Shown: positions 28,651-37,544 of the stretch, one piece after another
Layout of the letters: each line of letters begins with the position of its first letter
Numbering within the stretch: the first letter of the stretch is position 1
From: Maribellus comscasis
GTDB lineage: Bacteria > Bacteroidota > Bacteroidia > Bacteroidales > Prolixibacteraceae
NCBI RefSeq assembly: GCF_009762775.1
Contig: NZ_CP046401.1
Location: 3,224,001 to 3,288,000 of the forward strand
DNA length: 64,000 nt
Direction of reading: 5' to 3'
Position numbers and translations under genes: made by a program
The notes under the pieces: model-generated
What the model was told of the DNA's origin: nothing
The model's input: only the letters and a program-made list of their open reading frames with translations
Databases searched by the model: none

Positions 28651-28984
28651 GGTTTGTTAAACACAATAAATCAGAGCGAAATATAACACTTGTTAGGTGG
28701 ATATAGCGAATAACTCATAAAATTAGAAAATGGCCAGAATATCCTCTCCTTTGATTTATTGATTAGTTAACATGTGTATTTTTGATTTGGCATGATTTTT
28801 GATATAAAGCAAAATTTCTTTATTGGTATTGTTTATCAGTGTTTTATGGAATAAAAAAGCCAATGTTAATTTTGAATGTTAATTTTACATTTATTTCAGA
28901 TAATTTTAATATATGTTTTACAACACTATGCTGAAAAACATATATGTTTGTATTGACATTCATGTTAAACAAATAAAAAATTGA
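28651..28984. other. AT-rich divergent intergenic region
   Basis: A 334-base gap between the minus-strand PagL-like gene and the plus-strand secreted-protein gene. It holds no open frame of note. Besides the -7 box at 28943, a second TATTTTTG box lies at 28777-28784 with TTTG at 28750-28753 (23-base spacer). Confidence 0.4.
28943..28950 (+). promoter_or_regulatory. Candidate -7 box (TATGTTTG)
   Basis: A perfect TAnnTTTG match 40 bases before the start of the first paralogous secreted protein. No clean TTTG lies at the -33 position, so confidence is moderate. Confidence 0.4.
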
Positions 28985-28990
28985 ATGGTT

Positions 28991-29575
28991 ATGAAAACAA
29001 TTAAATTATTATTTACAGTAACAGCATTCGCAATTGCAGCAATTGCCAGTGCAGTTGAGAAACCGAAAATGAACGTAATTCCATTAACAGCTGATAGAGC
29101 TATTGTGGCAATTACAAATGAAAACGCAGCTTATTTTGAGCTGAGTATCGAAGCTGAAGATGGTTCAATGGTATATTATAAAGAATCAAACAAACCATTA
29201 ACCGATTATCAAAAAGTTTTTGATTTTGCAAATCTTGAAGATGGTAGTTATGTCCTTAACCTGAAAGTGAATGACACTCAGTTGTCGAGAGACATTGAAG
29301 TTGCCCATAAAGGGATTTATGTTGGCGACTCAAAGTTGACCTTTGATCCTTATTTTGACTACAAAGACAATGTTTTGAAATTTTCTTACCTGAATTTTGA
29401 TAAAGAAAATTTGAATCTTTCTATTTACAGTAAAGGCGATTTGGTTTACAAATCAAAAATTGGAAATAACTTCGCCGTTAGTTCAGGTTATGATCTTTCA
29501 AAACTGGATTCCGGAGAATACACTGTTATTCTTAGTTCTTTAAACGATGAATATGCGTTTAGTCTGGTTAAATAA
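28991..29575 (+). CDS. Secreted protein, paralogue 1 (unknown family)
   Basis: A 194-residue exported protein with signal peptide MKTIKLLFTVTAFAIAAIAS. The ATG at 28991 gives an N-terminus matching that of the next gene; an ATG six bases earlier is possible. The mature part begins EKPKM and seems to hold two beta-sandwich-like halves: FELSIEAEDGSMVYYKE plus YVLNLKVND, then LNLSIYSKGDLVYKSKIGN plus EYTVILSS. This resembles the strand order of secretion-tail (Por-type) domains without a clear match. It is a single-gene unit with its own terminator. I do not recognise the family. Confidence 0.7.
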   Translation: MKTIKLLFTVTAFAIAAIASAVEKPKMNVIPLTADRAIVAITNENAAYFELSIEAEDGSMVYYKESNKPLTDYQKVFDFANLEDGSYVLNLKVNDTQLSRDIEVAHKGIYVGDSKLTFDPYFDYKDNVLKFSYLNFDKENLNLSIYSKGDLVYKSKIGNNFAVSSGYDLSKLDSGEYTVILSSLNDEYAFSLVK

Positions 29576-29605
29576 TAGATAAGAAAATGGTTTAGTTTAG
29601 TTAGG

Positions 29606-29632
29606 GGCTCTGCGGTTGCAGGGCCTTTTTTT
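29606..29632 (+). terminator. Terminator after paralogue 1
   Basis: Stem GGCTCTGC/GCAGGGCC (one G-U pair) with a GGTT loop, followed by seven T. Confidence 0.85.
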
Positions 29633-29777
29633 ATGCCTGTTCGGAGATTTTATTTACTAAAGTTTTAACGTTGTTTGTTATCTGTTAGCAGTTGTTCGTC
29701 GATAAGTTGTATTGAAGGTGTAACTGAGCCCCGACTTTTCGAGTCGTTAATAATAGAACAATTAACAGAAAACAGTT

Positions 29778-30362
29778 TTGAAAACAAAATATTTATTATT
29801 TGTATTGCTTTTTATGCTTGTGTCAGCAGTAAGTTATGCATCTGAGAAACCAAAGATGACCATTACTGCAAACGATGAGCAGATAGTTTCTGTTCAGTTT
29901 GAATCATCCGAACCGACATGGTTTGAATTAACTGTTCAGGACACGAAGGGAGAAGTTGTGTACCATAAAAAATTACGGGAAAGAACTGCGAGGTACAAAC
30001 AGCAGATTGATTTTTCAAAGTTAAAAAAGGGCAATTACTTTGTTTGTGTTAATTACGGAAACAGGAGTTTAAACAGTGCGTTGAGCGTCTCCCCCAATGG
30101 AGTTGAAATCAGTCCGGCAGAATTTTTTTACGAACCGTATTTTGAAATTGAAGGAGAAAAATTAAATATTTCTTTTCTGAATGTAGCGCAAAAGGGTGTT
30201 TATCTTTCCATTTACAAAAAAGATAAATTGGTTTATGGTATTTACCTCGGAAATGAAATGAGTATACAGAAGCGGCTTGTTCTGAATCAAGCCGAAAAGG
30301 GAGAATACAAAATTGTTTTGAGAGAGTGGTTTAAGAATCATTCTGCTCAGGTGCAACTGTAG
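29778..30362 (+). CDS. Secreted protein, paralogue 2, TTG start
   Basis: A 194-residue exported protein, tandem paralogue of the previous gene. The start is a TTG at 29778: the resulting N-terminus MKTKYLLFVLLFMLVSAVSYA aligns with the MKTIKLLF signal of paralogue 1, and both mature parts begin with EKPKM. Shared features are the EPYFEIEGEKLNISFLN segment (DPYFDYKDNVLKFSYLN in the first copy), LSIYKKDKLVYGIYLGNEM, and a closing GEYKIVL strand. The mature part is more basic than in paralogue 1. It has its own terminator. Function unknown. Confidence 0.7.
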   Translation: MKTKYLLFVLLFMLVSAVSYASEKPKMTITANDEQIVSVQFESSEPTWFELTVQDTKGEVVYHKKLRERTARYKQQIDFSKLKKGNYFVCVNYGNRSLNSALSVSPNGVEISPAEFFYEPYFEIEGEKLNISFLNVAQKGVYLSIYKKDKLVYGIYLGNEMSIQKRLVLNQAEKGEYKIVLREWFKNHSAQVQL

Positions 30363-30384
30363 GGTTAGTTTGCATTGTAGAAGA

Positions 30385-30411
30385 AAGCTCCATTTTTATG
30401 GGGCTTTTTTT
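30385..30411 (+). terminator. Terminator after paralogue 2
   Basis: Stem AAGCTCC/GGGGCTT (one U-G pair) with an 8-base loop and a following T-run. It separates the secreted-protein genes from the efflux cluster, so the cluster must have its own promoter in 30412-30656, where I see no clear TAnnTTTG box. Confidence 0.82.
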
Positions 30412-30656
30412 ATCATAATTGTTATCTTAAGGCATTGTTTGAAATTTTTTTCTTTTGTTTTGATAATGTATTAATAATAAACTTGTTATCTATGCCCCTT
30501 TATTTTTATCTCAATGGTTTATTGTTTGGTTATTTTTATTTTACTTCTGTTTTTGAGTTGTCAGTCTGTAACAATTCAATAAAAATGGATACCAAATTTA
30601 AACTATTTAACTGGTTATAAGTCCAAATCAGTGTTTAATCAAAATAGATTTAAGCA

Positions 30657-31550
30657 GTGCATATAAAAATCGAAAATCTGAACAAAGTTTATCCCAACGG
30701 ATATTATGCCGTAAAAAATCTGAATCTTGAAATTCCGAATGGCATGTTTGGTTTGCTTGGCCCTAACGGTGCAGGAAAATCAACACTAATGCGTATTTTG
30801 GTAACATTAATGAAACCCAGCAGTGGAAAAGTAACTTTCGATGGTTATGATTTATCAAAGAACAGAAGAGAAATTCGCTCGATGCTTGGTTATTTGCCGC
30901 AGGATTTCAGTTTTTTTTCAAAATTAAAAACATACGAATTTTTAGACTATACAGCCCGTTTAGCCGGTATGAAAAACGGTTCGGTTCGCAGAAATGCAGT
31001 AGATCAAATGTTAGAAGAAGTGGGCCTGTTTGAAGCAAGAGATAGAAATGCCAACAAACTTTCAGGAGGTATGAAAAGACGGCTTGGAATCGCACAGGCG
31101 CTTATTAACGACCCAAAAATTATTATCGTTGATGAACCTACCACCGGTCTTGACCCTGAAGAACGTATTCGTTTCCGAAATCTGCTTTCGAATATCAGTA
31201 CCCGCGATGTAGTGATTATTTTGTCAACACACATTGTAGGAGATATTTCAAGTACCTGCGACAATATGGCTTTATTAAACAGAGGGCAACTTGCTTTTTC
31301 CGGTTCACCTGAACAGCTTGTAAAACAAGCCGAAGGAAATGTCTGGCTCATCAAAGCCACTGAAACTGAGTATATGGAGATTAATGAAAAATACCCGGTG
31401 ATTTCAACTATTCCTGTTGCTTCAGGATGGGAAGTGCAGGTTGTTTCTGAAGATATTAATGGTTACGAAGGCGAACAAATTGCCCCCAACCTTGAGCACG
31501 CGTATGTACATTTTATGGAGAATAAATTAAACCAGTGGTCTAATGCTTAA
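30657..31550 (+). CDS. ABC-2 type transporter ATPase (CcmA-like)
   Basis: Cytoplasmic ATPase, first gene of the mixed ABC/RND cluster. The start is a GTG at 30657 (MHIKIENLNKVYPNGYYAVKN); no suitable ATG lies nearby. The 297-residue product has Walker A GPNGAGKST (35-43, Lys41), Q-loop YLPQDF, signature LSGGMKRR (Ser136), Walker B IIIVDEP (Asp159, Glu160), and the switch His in STHIV. The C-terminal 75 residues form a specific extension (NVWLIKATETEYMEI ... HAYVHFMENKLNQ) that is matched in the ATPase domain fused to the RND pump at 40771, so the two are paralogues. The next gene, 19 bases on, is its likely permease. Confidence 0.93.
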   Translation: MHIKIENLNKVYPNGYYAVKNLNLEIPNGMFGLLGPNGAGKSTLMRILVTLMKPSSGKVTFDGYDLSKNRREIRSMLGYLPQDFSFFSKLKTYEFLDYTARLAGMKNGSVRRNAVDQMLEEVGLFEARDRNANKLSGGMKRRLGIAQALINDPKIIIVDEPTTGLDPEERIRFRNLLSNISTRDVVIILSTHIVGDISSTCDNMALLNRGQLAFSGSPEQLVKQAEGNVWLIKATETEYMEINEKYPVISTIPVASGWEVQVVSEDINGYEGEQIAPNLEHAYVHFMENKLNQWSNA

Positions 31551-31569
31551 CAGATAATAATTAAGAAAG

Positions 31570-34500
31570 ATGATTTCATTACACAATATATTTTCAATTG
31601 CCAAATATGAGCGTAAAACACTGCTCCGAAGCTGGTTCTTCAGGATCTTTAGTATTTTATCGCTTTTGGTGTTGTTTGGAATAAATTTCGGCATGGTAAT
31701 AGAAGGTGGCGGCGGCGACGGATGGGCCATTCGAAGTATTCCAAGTGCAATCCCTTACTTTAACTTGCTGATTTTGAATGTTGCACAGGCGGTAATTGCT
31801 GTTTTTTTGGCTTCCGATTTTTTAAAGCGCGACAAAAAGCTGGATACTACCGAGGTTATTTATATGCGCTCGATGACCAACAGCGAATATGTTATTGGAA
31901 AAACATGGGGAAACCTTCAGGTATTTTTAGTATTAAACATTGTGGTTGTTGGCATGGCCCTTATTTTTAATATGTTGGCCCAGGAAACTTCGGTAAGCTG
32001 GATTTCTTATGGTTTTTATCTCGTAGCGGTAAGTGTTCCAACCCTTCTTTTTATAATGGGATTGTCTTTTCTTTTAATGAGTGTCATTCGTAACCAGGCA
32101 ATTACTTTTGTTTTGATTCTGGGGTATATCGGAATAACTTTGTTCCTGCTTCAGGCGAAATATTATTACCTTTTTGATTACATGGCATATAACATCCCGA
32201 TGTTAAATTCTGACATTGTTGGTTTTGGCAATATCGATATTATACTTAATCACAGGGGGATTTACTTTTTTCTTGGAGTTGGTTTTATCTTTCTCACAAT
32301 TTTTCTATTAAAACGACTTCCTCAGTCGGAAGCCATGACATATATTTCATTAATTTTTAGTGTCGTTTTTATCGGAGCAGGCGGTTATCTGGCCTATCGG
32401 CATGTCGATGAGTTTAAACAAACTGAAAAATTTCGTGCAGAGGTAGTTGAACTCAATAACCAGTATGTGAAAGAGAAGATTCCGGTTATTTTATCCAATG
32501 CCATTGATTTAAAACACCAGGGAGAAACCATTGACGTTGTATCGGATATTACGATAAAGAATGAAAACAATGTTCCTTTAAACAAACTGATTTTTAATTT
32601 GAACAGTGGATTGAGAATTGAGAGTATTCAATTAAAAGGAAAAGAAACATCTTTTAGTCGTGAAAAACATTTGGTTTTTATTTCGGAGAATGTAAATCTT
32701 CAACCGGGGGAAGAAGCAAAAATAAAATTTAATTATTCCGGAAAAATTAATGAAGCGCTCTGTTATCTTGATATTGATGAAGAAACCATTCAGGAGAAGT
32801 ATGGAAAATTTGTAATAAATGTAGATAAAAGATATGCTTTTCTTACTCCACAATATGTTTTGTTAACACCCGAAGCGAATTGGTATCCGGGAACAGGAGT
32901 AACATACAGCTCGGAAGATGTTAGCTGGAATCATAACCAGTTTGTAAATTACAATTTGAAAGTCAATACAACTCCCGGGTTACAAGCAATCTCTCAGGGA
33001 AAAATTAATGAAGTTGCAGCCGGACAATTTACGTTTGAAAATGAACATCCATTAACCCGGCTTTCCCTTGCCATCGGAAATTATGAGTATTTGAAAATGG
33101 AAATGGATAGTTTAGAATATGGAGTTTGGCTGATGGACGGGCATAATTATTTTTCTGAGGCATTTAACGAAATTAAGGATACAATTCCAAGTATAATTAA
33201 CGAGCAGCTTGAGGATTTTGAAAGGACATATAATCTTGAATACGCTTTTGAAAGACTGGCTTTGGTTGAAGCACCTGCTCAGTTCAAAACTTATCCACGC
33301 TCCTGGACTTCATGTCAGGAATATGTACAGCCTGAACAAATACTTATGCCTGAAAAAGGTTTTATGTTACGCGACGCAGATTTTGAAGGCTCAAAAAAGA
33401 GGATAGAACGCTGGGGGAATCGTGGGCGTGGAGGTTCGCAAACCCCGGAGGATATACAAATGCGCGTTTTGGGGCAATTTTTAAGATCATTTACCGAAGA
33501 AGAGCAGACCGATTTTAGAGGTGGCCCAGGAGGAGGAACAGTAACTACAACTGCAAGTCCCTATTTTGCTTTCCCACTTTTTTACAATTTTCAAAATAAT
33601 ATTCAGTCTGACACATGGCCCATTACCAACCGTGTGTTTGAAGCTTATCTTAAAAACCAGGAAGTGGACATGAGATCAGTATTTATGCGCGATATGTCTG
33701 GAATCAGTGAAGACGAAAAAGCCAATATTGCTTTGCAGGACAGTACATTTGAGGAAATTTTGGCCGATGTAAACCAAAAGGCTATCATTGATAATGTGAT
33801 AAAATTAAAGGGAGATGCCCTTTTTTCTAAGATTCAGTATGAAGCAGGTATGGAAGAATTTGCAAAGTTCCTGCAAAGTGTTCTCAAAGAATACCGGTTT
33901 AAAAATATTTCATTTGAAGATTTTGATCAAAGAATTAAAAACGAATTTGGAATCGAATTGATACCAATAATGGACGATTGGTTCAAAGCCAAGGAGTTAC
34001 CTGGCTTTTTGATTTCTCCGATTACCGCTGTTAAGGTCAAATCAGGTGAAATGATGCGGACAATGATAAAGTTTAAAACAACAAATTTTTCTGACACAGA
34101 GGGTCTGGTTAAAGTAATTTTTCGTTTGGGAGGCGGTGGAGGCCCCGGTTTTGGTCCTCCCGGAGGCGACGATTTAATCAATAAACTTATTTATCTTGAG
34201 CCACACCAGACAAAAGATATAAGTTATCTGTTGAATTCGGAACCTCGGATGGTTATGATTAATACAATGACCTCGCAGAATATTCCACAGGTGATTACCG
34301 AAGGATTCCGTGATGTTGAAGAAGATTTGAAAGCCAATCCTTTTGAAGGTGAATTGGTAACCGATGTTCCGGTGCAAACTTCATTGCCTAATGAAACTGT
34401 TGTTGATAACGAAGACCCGCAATTTGAGGTAACAAGCAACAAGAAAGTCAGTCTTCTGGAAAAATGGATAATCGATGAAGAAGAAGGAGGATCAAAATAC

Positions 34501-34917
34501 CAGGGAATGAATAACTGGCGTCCGCCGACCATCTGGACCGCGATTACCAATACTGATTTTTACGGCACTTATGTTCGTTCCGGATATTATATAAAAAGTG
34601 GCGATGGCTCCCAAATAGCCAAGTGGCATGTGCCTGTTAAAAAGCCCGGATATTACGATGTGTATTATTATCTTTATAAATCGAGAGGTTTTAGAAGGGG
34701 GCCGGGAGGAAGAGATCGTGAGCAGGGAGAGTATCATTTTACTATATATACAGATGAAGGCCCGGAAGAACAATCCTTAGGTATTCAAAATGCAGATGAA
34801 GGCTGGAACCATCTTGGGGCGTTTTATTTCACGTCGGACACGGCACTGGTCGAACTTTCCAACAAGTCGCAGGGTAGAGTCGTTTTTGCTGATGCCGTAA
34901 AAATAGTTGAGCTTTAA
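31570..34917 (+). CDS. ABC permease fused to degenerate M1-peptidase-like and golvesin-C-like domains
   Basis: A 1115-residue membrane protein. Residues ~20-275 are an ABC-2-type permease with about seven TM helices (first at 25-43). Residues ~310-860 follow the M1 aminopeptidase layout: an N-terminal beta domain (VVSDITIKNENNVPLNKLIFNL), a middle part with WYPGTGVTYSSED and FKTYPRSWTSCQEYVQPEQ, and the C-terminal helical part (LKEYRFKNISFEDFDQRIK). No HExxH zinc motif is present; Gly-rich stretches lie at ~615-625, ~648-656 and ~850-866. Residues ~985-1115 look like a golvesin-C-type beta domain (RSGYYIKSGDGSQIAKWHVP, VYYYLYKSRG, WNHLGAFYF, VVFADAVKIVEL). It probably partners the ATPase just upstream and the periplasmic part may bind peptide without cutting it. 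Confidence 0.8.
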   Translation: MISLHNIFSIAKYERKTLLRSWFFRIFSILSLLVLFGINFGMVIEGGGGDGWAIRSIPSAIPYFNLLILNVAQAVIAVFLASDFLKRDKKLDTTEVIYMRSMTNSEYVIGKTWGNLQVFLVLNIVVVGMALIFNMLAQETSVSWISYGFYLVAVSVPTLLFIMGLSFLLMSVIRNQAITFVLILGYIGITLFLLQAKYYYLFDYMAYNIPMLNSDIVGFGNIDIILNHRGIYFFLGVGFIFLTIFLLKRLPQSEAMTYISLIFSVVFIGAGGYLAYRHVDEFKQTEKFRAEVVELNNQYVKEKIPVILSNAIDLKHQGETIDVVSDITIKNENNVPLNKLIFNLNSGLRIESIQLKGKETSFSREKHLVFISENVNLQPGEEAKIKFNYSGKINEALCYLDIDEETIQEKYGKFVINVDKRYAFLTPQYVLLTPEANWYPGTGVTYSSEDVSWNHNQFVNYNLKVNTTPGLQAISQGKINEVAAGQFTFENEHPLTRLSLAIGNYEYLKMEMDSLEYGVWLMDGHNYFSEAFNEIKDTIPSIINEQLEDFERTYNLEYAFERLALVEAPAQFKTYPRSWTSCQEYVQPEQILMPEKGFMLRDADFEGSKKRIERWGNRGRGGSQTPEDIQMRVLGQFLRSFTEEEQTDFRGGPGGGTVTTTASPYFAFPLFYNFQNNIQSDTWPITNRVFEAYLKNQEVDMRSVFMRDMSGISEDEKANIALQDSTFEEILADVNQKAIIDNVIKLKGDALFSKIQYEAGMEEFAKFLQSVLKEYRFKNISFEDFDQRIKNEFGIELIPIMDDWFKAKELPGFLISPITAVKVKSGEMMRTMIKFKTTNFSDTEGLVKVIFRLGGGGGPGFGPPGGDDLINKLIYLEPHQTKDISYLLNSEPRMVMINTMTSQNIPQVITEGFRDVEEDLKANPFEGELVTDVPVQTSLPNETVVDNEDPQFEVTSNKKVSLLEKWIIDEEEGGSKYQGMNNWRPPTIWTAITNTDFYGTYVRSGYYIKSGDGSQIAKWHVPVKKPGYYDVYYYLYKSRGFRRGPGGRDREQGEYHFTIYTDEGPEEQSLGIQNADEGWNHLGAFYFTSDTALVELSNKSQGRVVFADAVKIVEL

Positions 34918-34950
34918 AACAATTAAATCAAAGAAATAAATAAATCAAAA

Positions 34951-36432
34951 ATGAAAGTATTACACAATCTTGCAATCCTGGGGCTTTTATTGGTTTTTAG
35001 TTTTATGGAACTAAAAGCACAGGAGGCTTTAACACTTGAAAAAGCTTTGCAGTATGCAGAAACGGAAAGCCCCGATATTAAACAATCGTTGCTTAATCTT
35101 ACCCGCTACCAGAAGAACCTTGAAGCACAGCGGGCAGCTTTAAAATCAAGGTTTTCTTTAGATGTTAATCCACTCAATTTTAGCAGAAGCAGGATGTTCG
35201 ATAGCAGGGTTTCAGAATGGTACACCAACGAAAATTTGCAAACCAGCAGTTTGTTTACAGTTGCGCAGCCTATTCTAATTACTGATGGTACAATCTCTTT
35301 GAATAATGAGTTTGGCTGGCAGAAAAGTTTGTCTGATGCGAACGATTCAGAAAGTAAAGTTTTTTACAACAATTTATATCTGAATTTTAATCAGCCTCTC
35401 TTTACATATAACCGGTTAAAACTTCAGTTAAAAGAACTGGAACTAAATTTTGAAAATGCCAATATCAGTTACGCTATGCAGAGATTGAACCTGGAGAGGA
35501 ACGTAACAGATTATTTTTATAATGTTTATTTGGCTCAAATGAACCTCGATATTGCCAGAGACGAACAGGAAAATACACAAACCAGTTACAATATCATAAA
35601 AAATAAAGTTGATGCCGGTTTGGCAGCTAAAGAAGAGTTGTACCAGGCTGAATTAAACTTAGCCCAGTCTAAATCCTCAGTTCAGGATGCTGAAGTAACA
35701 TTTGAAAATGCAAAAGACCAGTTAAAACTGTATCTGGGTATGGATTTATATACAGATATACTGGTTTTGGCTGATGTTGAAGCAAATCCGGTTAATGTTG
35801 ATCTCGAGAAGGCGATTGAAAATGGTTTGTCTTCAAGAATGGAACTCAGGCAACGTGAAATAGATATTGAAACAAGTCAGTTTGCCATGATTGAAACAAA
35901 AGCGTTAAACGAATTTGAGGGCTCGTTAAACGTAAGATACGGAATAACCGGCGATAACGGAAATCTTACTCAGGTGTACGATAATCCAACAAAGAGTCCT
36001 TCAATAGCGCTTTCCTTTAGTATTCCACTTTTCGACTGGGGGGAAAGAAAGGCCAGAATTCAGGCTCAGGAAGCAGCTATTCAAGCTGAACAACTGAATT
36101 ACGAAGATCAGCAAAATGAAATTATCATTGGTATTCGGCAGGCGTTCCGTAATTTGCAAAACCAGTTGAACCAGATTGGTATTGCCAGGCAAAACGAAAC
36201 AAATGCACAGTTAACCTACGAGATTAACCAGGAACGTTATGAAAATGGTGATCTGACAGGTATGGATTTAAATCTCTATCAGCAACAGCTTTCCGAAATG
36301 AAGGTAGCTTACGCACAAGCTTTAATAAATTATAAAATTGAACTTTTAAATCTGAAAATACAAAGCTTGTATGATTTTCAAACAAACGAGGCAATTATAC
36401 CAACCGAGTTATATATAAATGAAGAAAAATAA
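34951..36432 (+). CDS. TolC family outer-membrane protein
   Basis: Outer-membrane channel of the mixed efflux system, 493 residues. Signal peptide 1-24 (hydrophobic 7-20, LKAQ). The two OEP repeats are clear: residues ~28-245, with TLEKALQYAETESPDIKQSL at the start and long helices, and ~260-480 with PSIALSFSIPLFDWGERKARI and the closing YKIELLNLKIQSLYDFQ. It sits 33 bases after the permease fusion and 21 bases before the adaptor gene. A second TolC, in the heavy-metal operon, is only distantly similar. Confidence 0.92.
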   Translation: MKVLHNLAILGLLLVFSFMELKAQEALTLEKALQYAETESPDIKQSLLNLTRYQKNLEAQRAALKSRFSLDVNPLNFSRSRMFDSRVSEWYTNENLQTSSLFTVAQPILITDGTISLNNEFGWQKSLSDANDSESKVFYNNLYLNFNQPLFTYNRLKLQLKELELNFENANISYAMQRLNLERNVTDYFYNVYLAQMNLDIARDEQENTQTSYNIIKNKVDAGLAAKEELYQAELNLAQSKSSVQDAEVTFENAKDQLKLYLGMDLYTDILVLADVEANPVNVDLEKAIENGLSSRMELRQREIDIETSQFAMIETKALNEFEGSLNVRYGITGDNGNLTQVYDNPTKSPSIALSFSIPLFDWGERKARIQAQEAAIQAEQLNYEDQQNEIIIGIRQAFRNLQNQLNQIGIARQNETNAQLTYEINQERYENGDLTGMDLNLYQQQLSEMKVAYAQALINYKIELLNLKIQSLYDFQTNEAIIPTELYINEEK

Positions 36433-36453
36433 ACCAGGAAAAATCAAACAAAA

Positions 36454-37512
36454 ATGAAAAATATAAAATTACTATTCATGTTGGGAATTGTCGCAGTGAT
36501 AATTTCCTGTAACAATCAATCGCAAAATACTGACACTGAACTGGCTTCTCCGGTGTCGGTAGAGAATGTTAAGCTCGGAGGTATAATGCAATTTATAAAC
36601 ACTACCGGAACAGCAAACGCAAAATCAGAAACAACGTTAAGTACCGAAATGAGCGGAAAATATCGTGTGATGACAAATCCGCAAACAGGTAGACCTTTTA
36701 AACTTGGTGATAGAGTTAAAGAAGGCCAGGTAATTGTCCGTCTTGAAGATAAAGAGTATGAAAACAGTGTGGCTATCGAATCAGCGAAATTAAATCTTGA
36801 AATTTCAGAGGATGAATACAACAAACAAAAATCACTATATGAAAAAGGTGGCGTAACGCTTTATGAGCTTCGGAATTCCGAAGTATCAAAAACCACCGCG
36901 CAATACAATTACGAAAATGCTCAGCTGCAACTGGCCAAAATGAATGTGGTTGCACCTTTTGGCGGTGTTATCGTTGACCTTCCTTATTATACAGCAGGAA
37001 CACTGGTTCCATCAGGAACAGAAGTAGTTAGTTTGATGAGTTACAACAAAATGTATCTCGAAATAAATCTTCCTGAAAAAAATATTTCAGACGTTAAGAT
37101 TGGGCAGGAAGCTTTGATTACCAATTACACACTTAGCGAAGATACACTAATCGGGCATATATCTGAGCTTTCACCCATTATCAGCACTGAAACAAGAACA
37201 TTCAAAGGTGTTCTTGAAATTGACAATCCGGAGTTAAAATTACGTCCCGGTATGTTTGTTAAGGCTGATATTATTACTGCACAAAAAGACAGTACCATTG
37301 TAATTCCAAAAGAAATTATTATGACCGGCAACCGGGGGAAATATGTTTTTGTTGTGGGGCGTAACAGCACCGCCGAGGATCGTTGGCTGACCATTGGTCT
37401 CCAAAACCAGGAGTCGGTTGAAGTACTGGAAGGTTTAAGTGTTAACGACAGGTTGATTATTGACGGGTATGAAACATTGCGCGATCGTTCGAAAGTAAAA
37501 GTTATACTTTAG
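36454..37512 (+). CDS. RND adaptor lipoprotein (HlyD/AcrA family)
   Basis: Periplasmic membrane-fusion lipoprotein of 352 residues. Lipobox VIISC with Cys19. It shows the two lipoyl half-motifs (FKLGDRVKEGQVIVRLEDKEY and VVAPFGGVIVDLPYYTAGT) around a short helical hairpin (~100-150), a beta-barrel domain (INLPEKNISDVKIGQEALI) and a membrane-proximal part (IVIPKEIIMTGNRGKYVFVV). It is the only adaptor in the cluster, so it presumably serves both RND pumps and perhaps the ABC part too. Confidence 0.92.
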   Translation: MKNIKLLFMLGIVAVIISCNNQSQNTDTELASPVSVENVKLGGIMQFINTTGTANAKSETTLSTEMSGKYRVMTNPQTGRPFKLGDRVKEGQVIVRLEDKEYENSVAIESAKLNLEISEDEYNKQKSLYEKGGVTLYELRNSEVSKTTAQYNYENAQLQLAKMNVVAPFGGVIVDLPYYTAGTLVPSGTEVVSLMSYNKMYLEINLPEKNISDVKIGQEALITNYTLSEDTLIGHISELSPIISTETRTFKGVLEIDNPELKLRPGMFVKADIITAQKDSTIVIPKEIIMTGNRGKYVFVVGRNSTAEDRWLTIGLQNQESVEVLEGLSVNDRLIIDGYETLRDRSKVKVIL

Positions 37513-37544
37513 AAAGTGACCGGTAACAAAGAAAATTTATTAGC

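Noticed and set aside
30435..30620. A 61-codon frame before the ABC ATPase gene
   Set aside because: It starts at TTG, is hydrophobic in the random AT-rich way, and overlaps the region where the cluster promoter should be.
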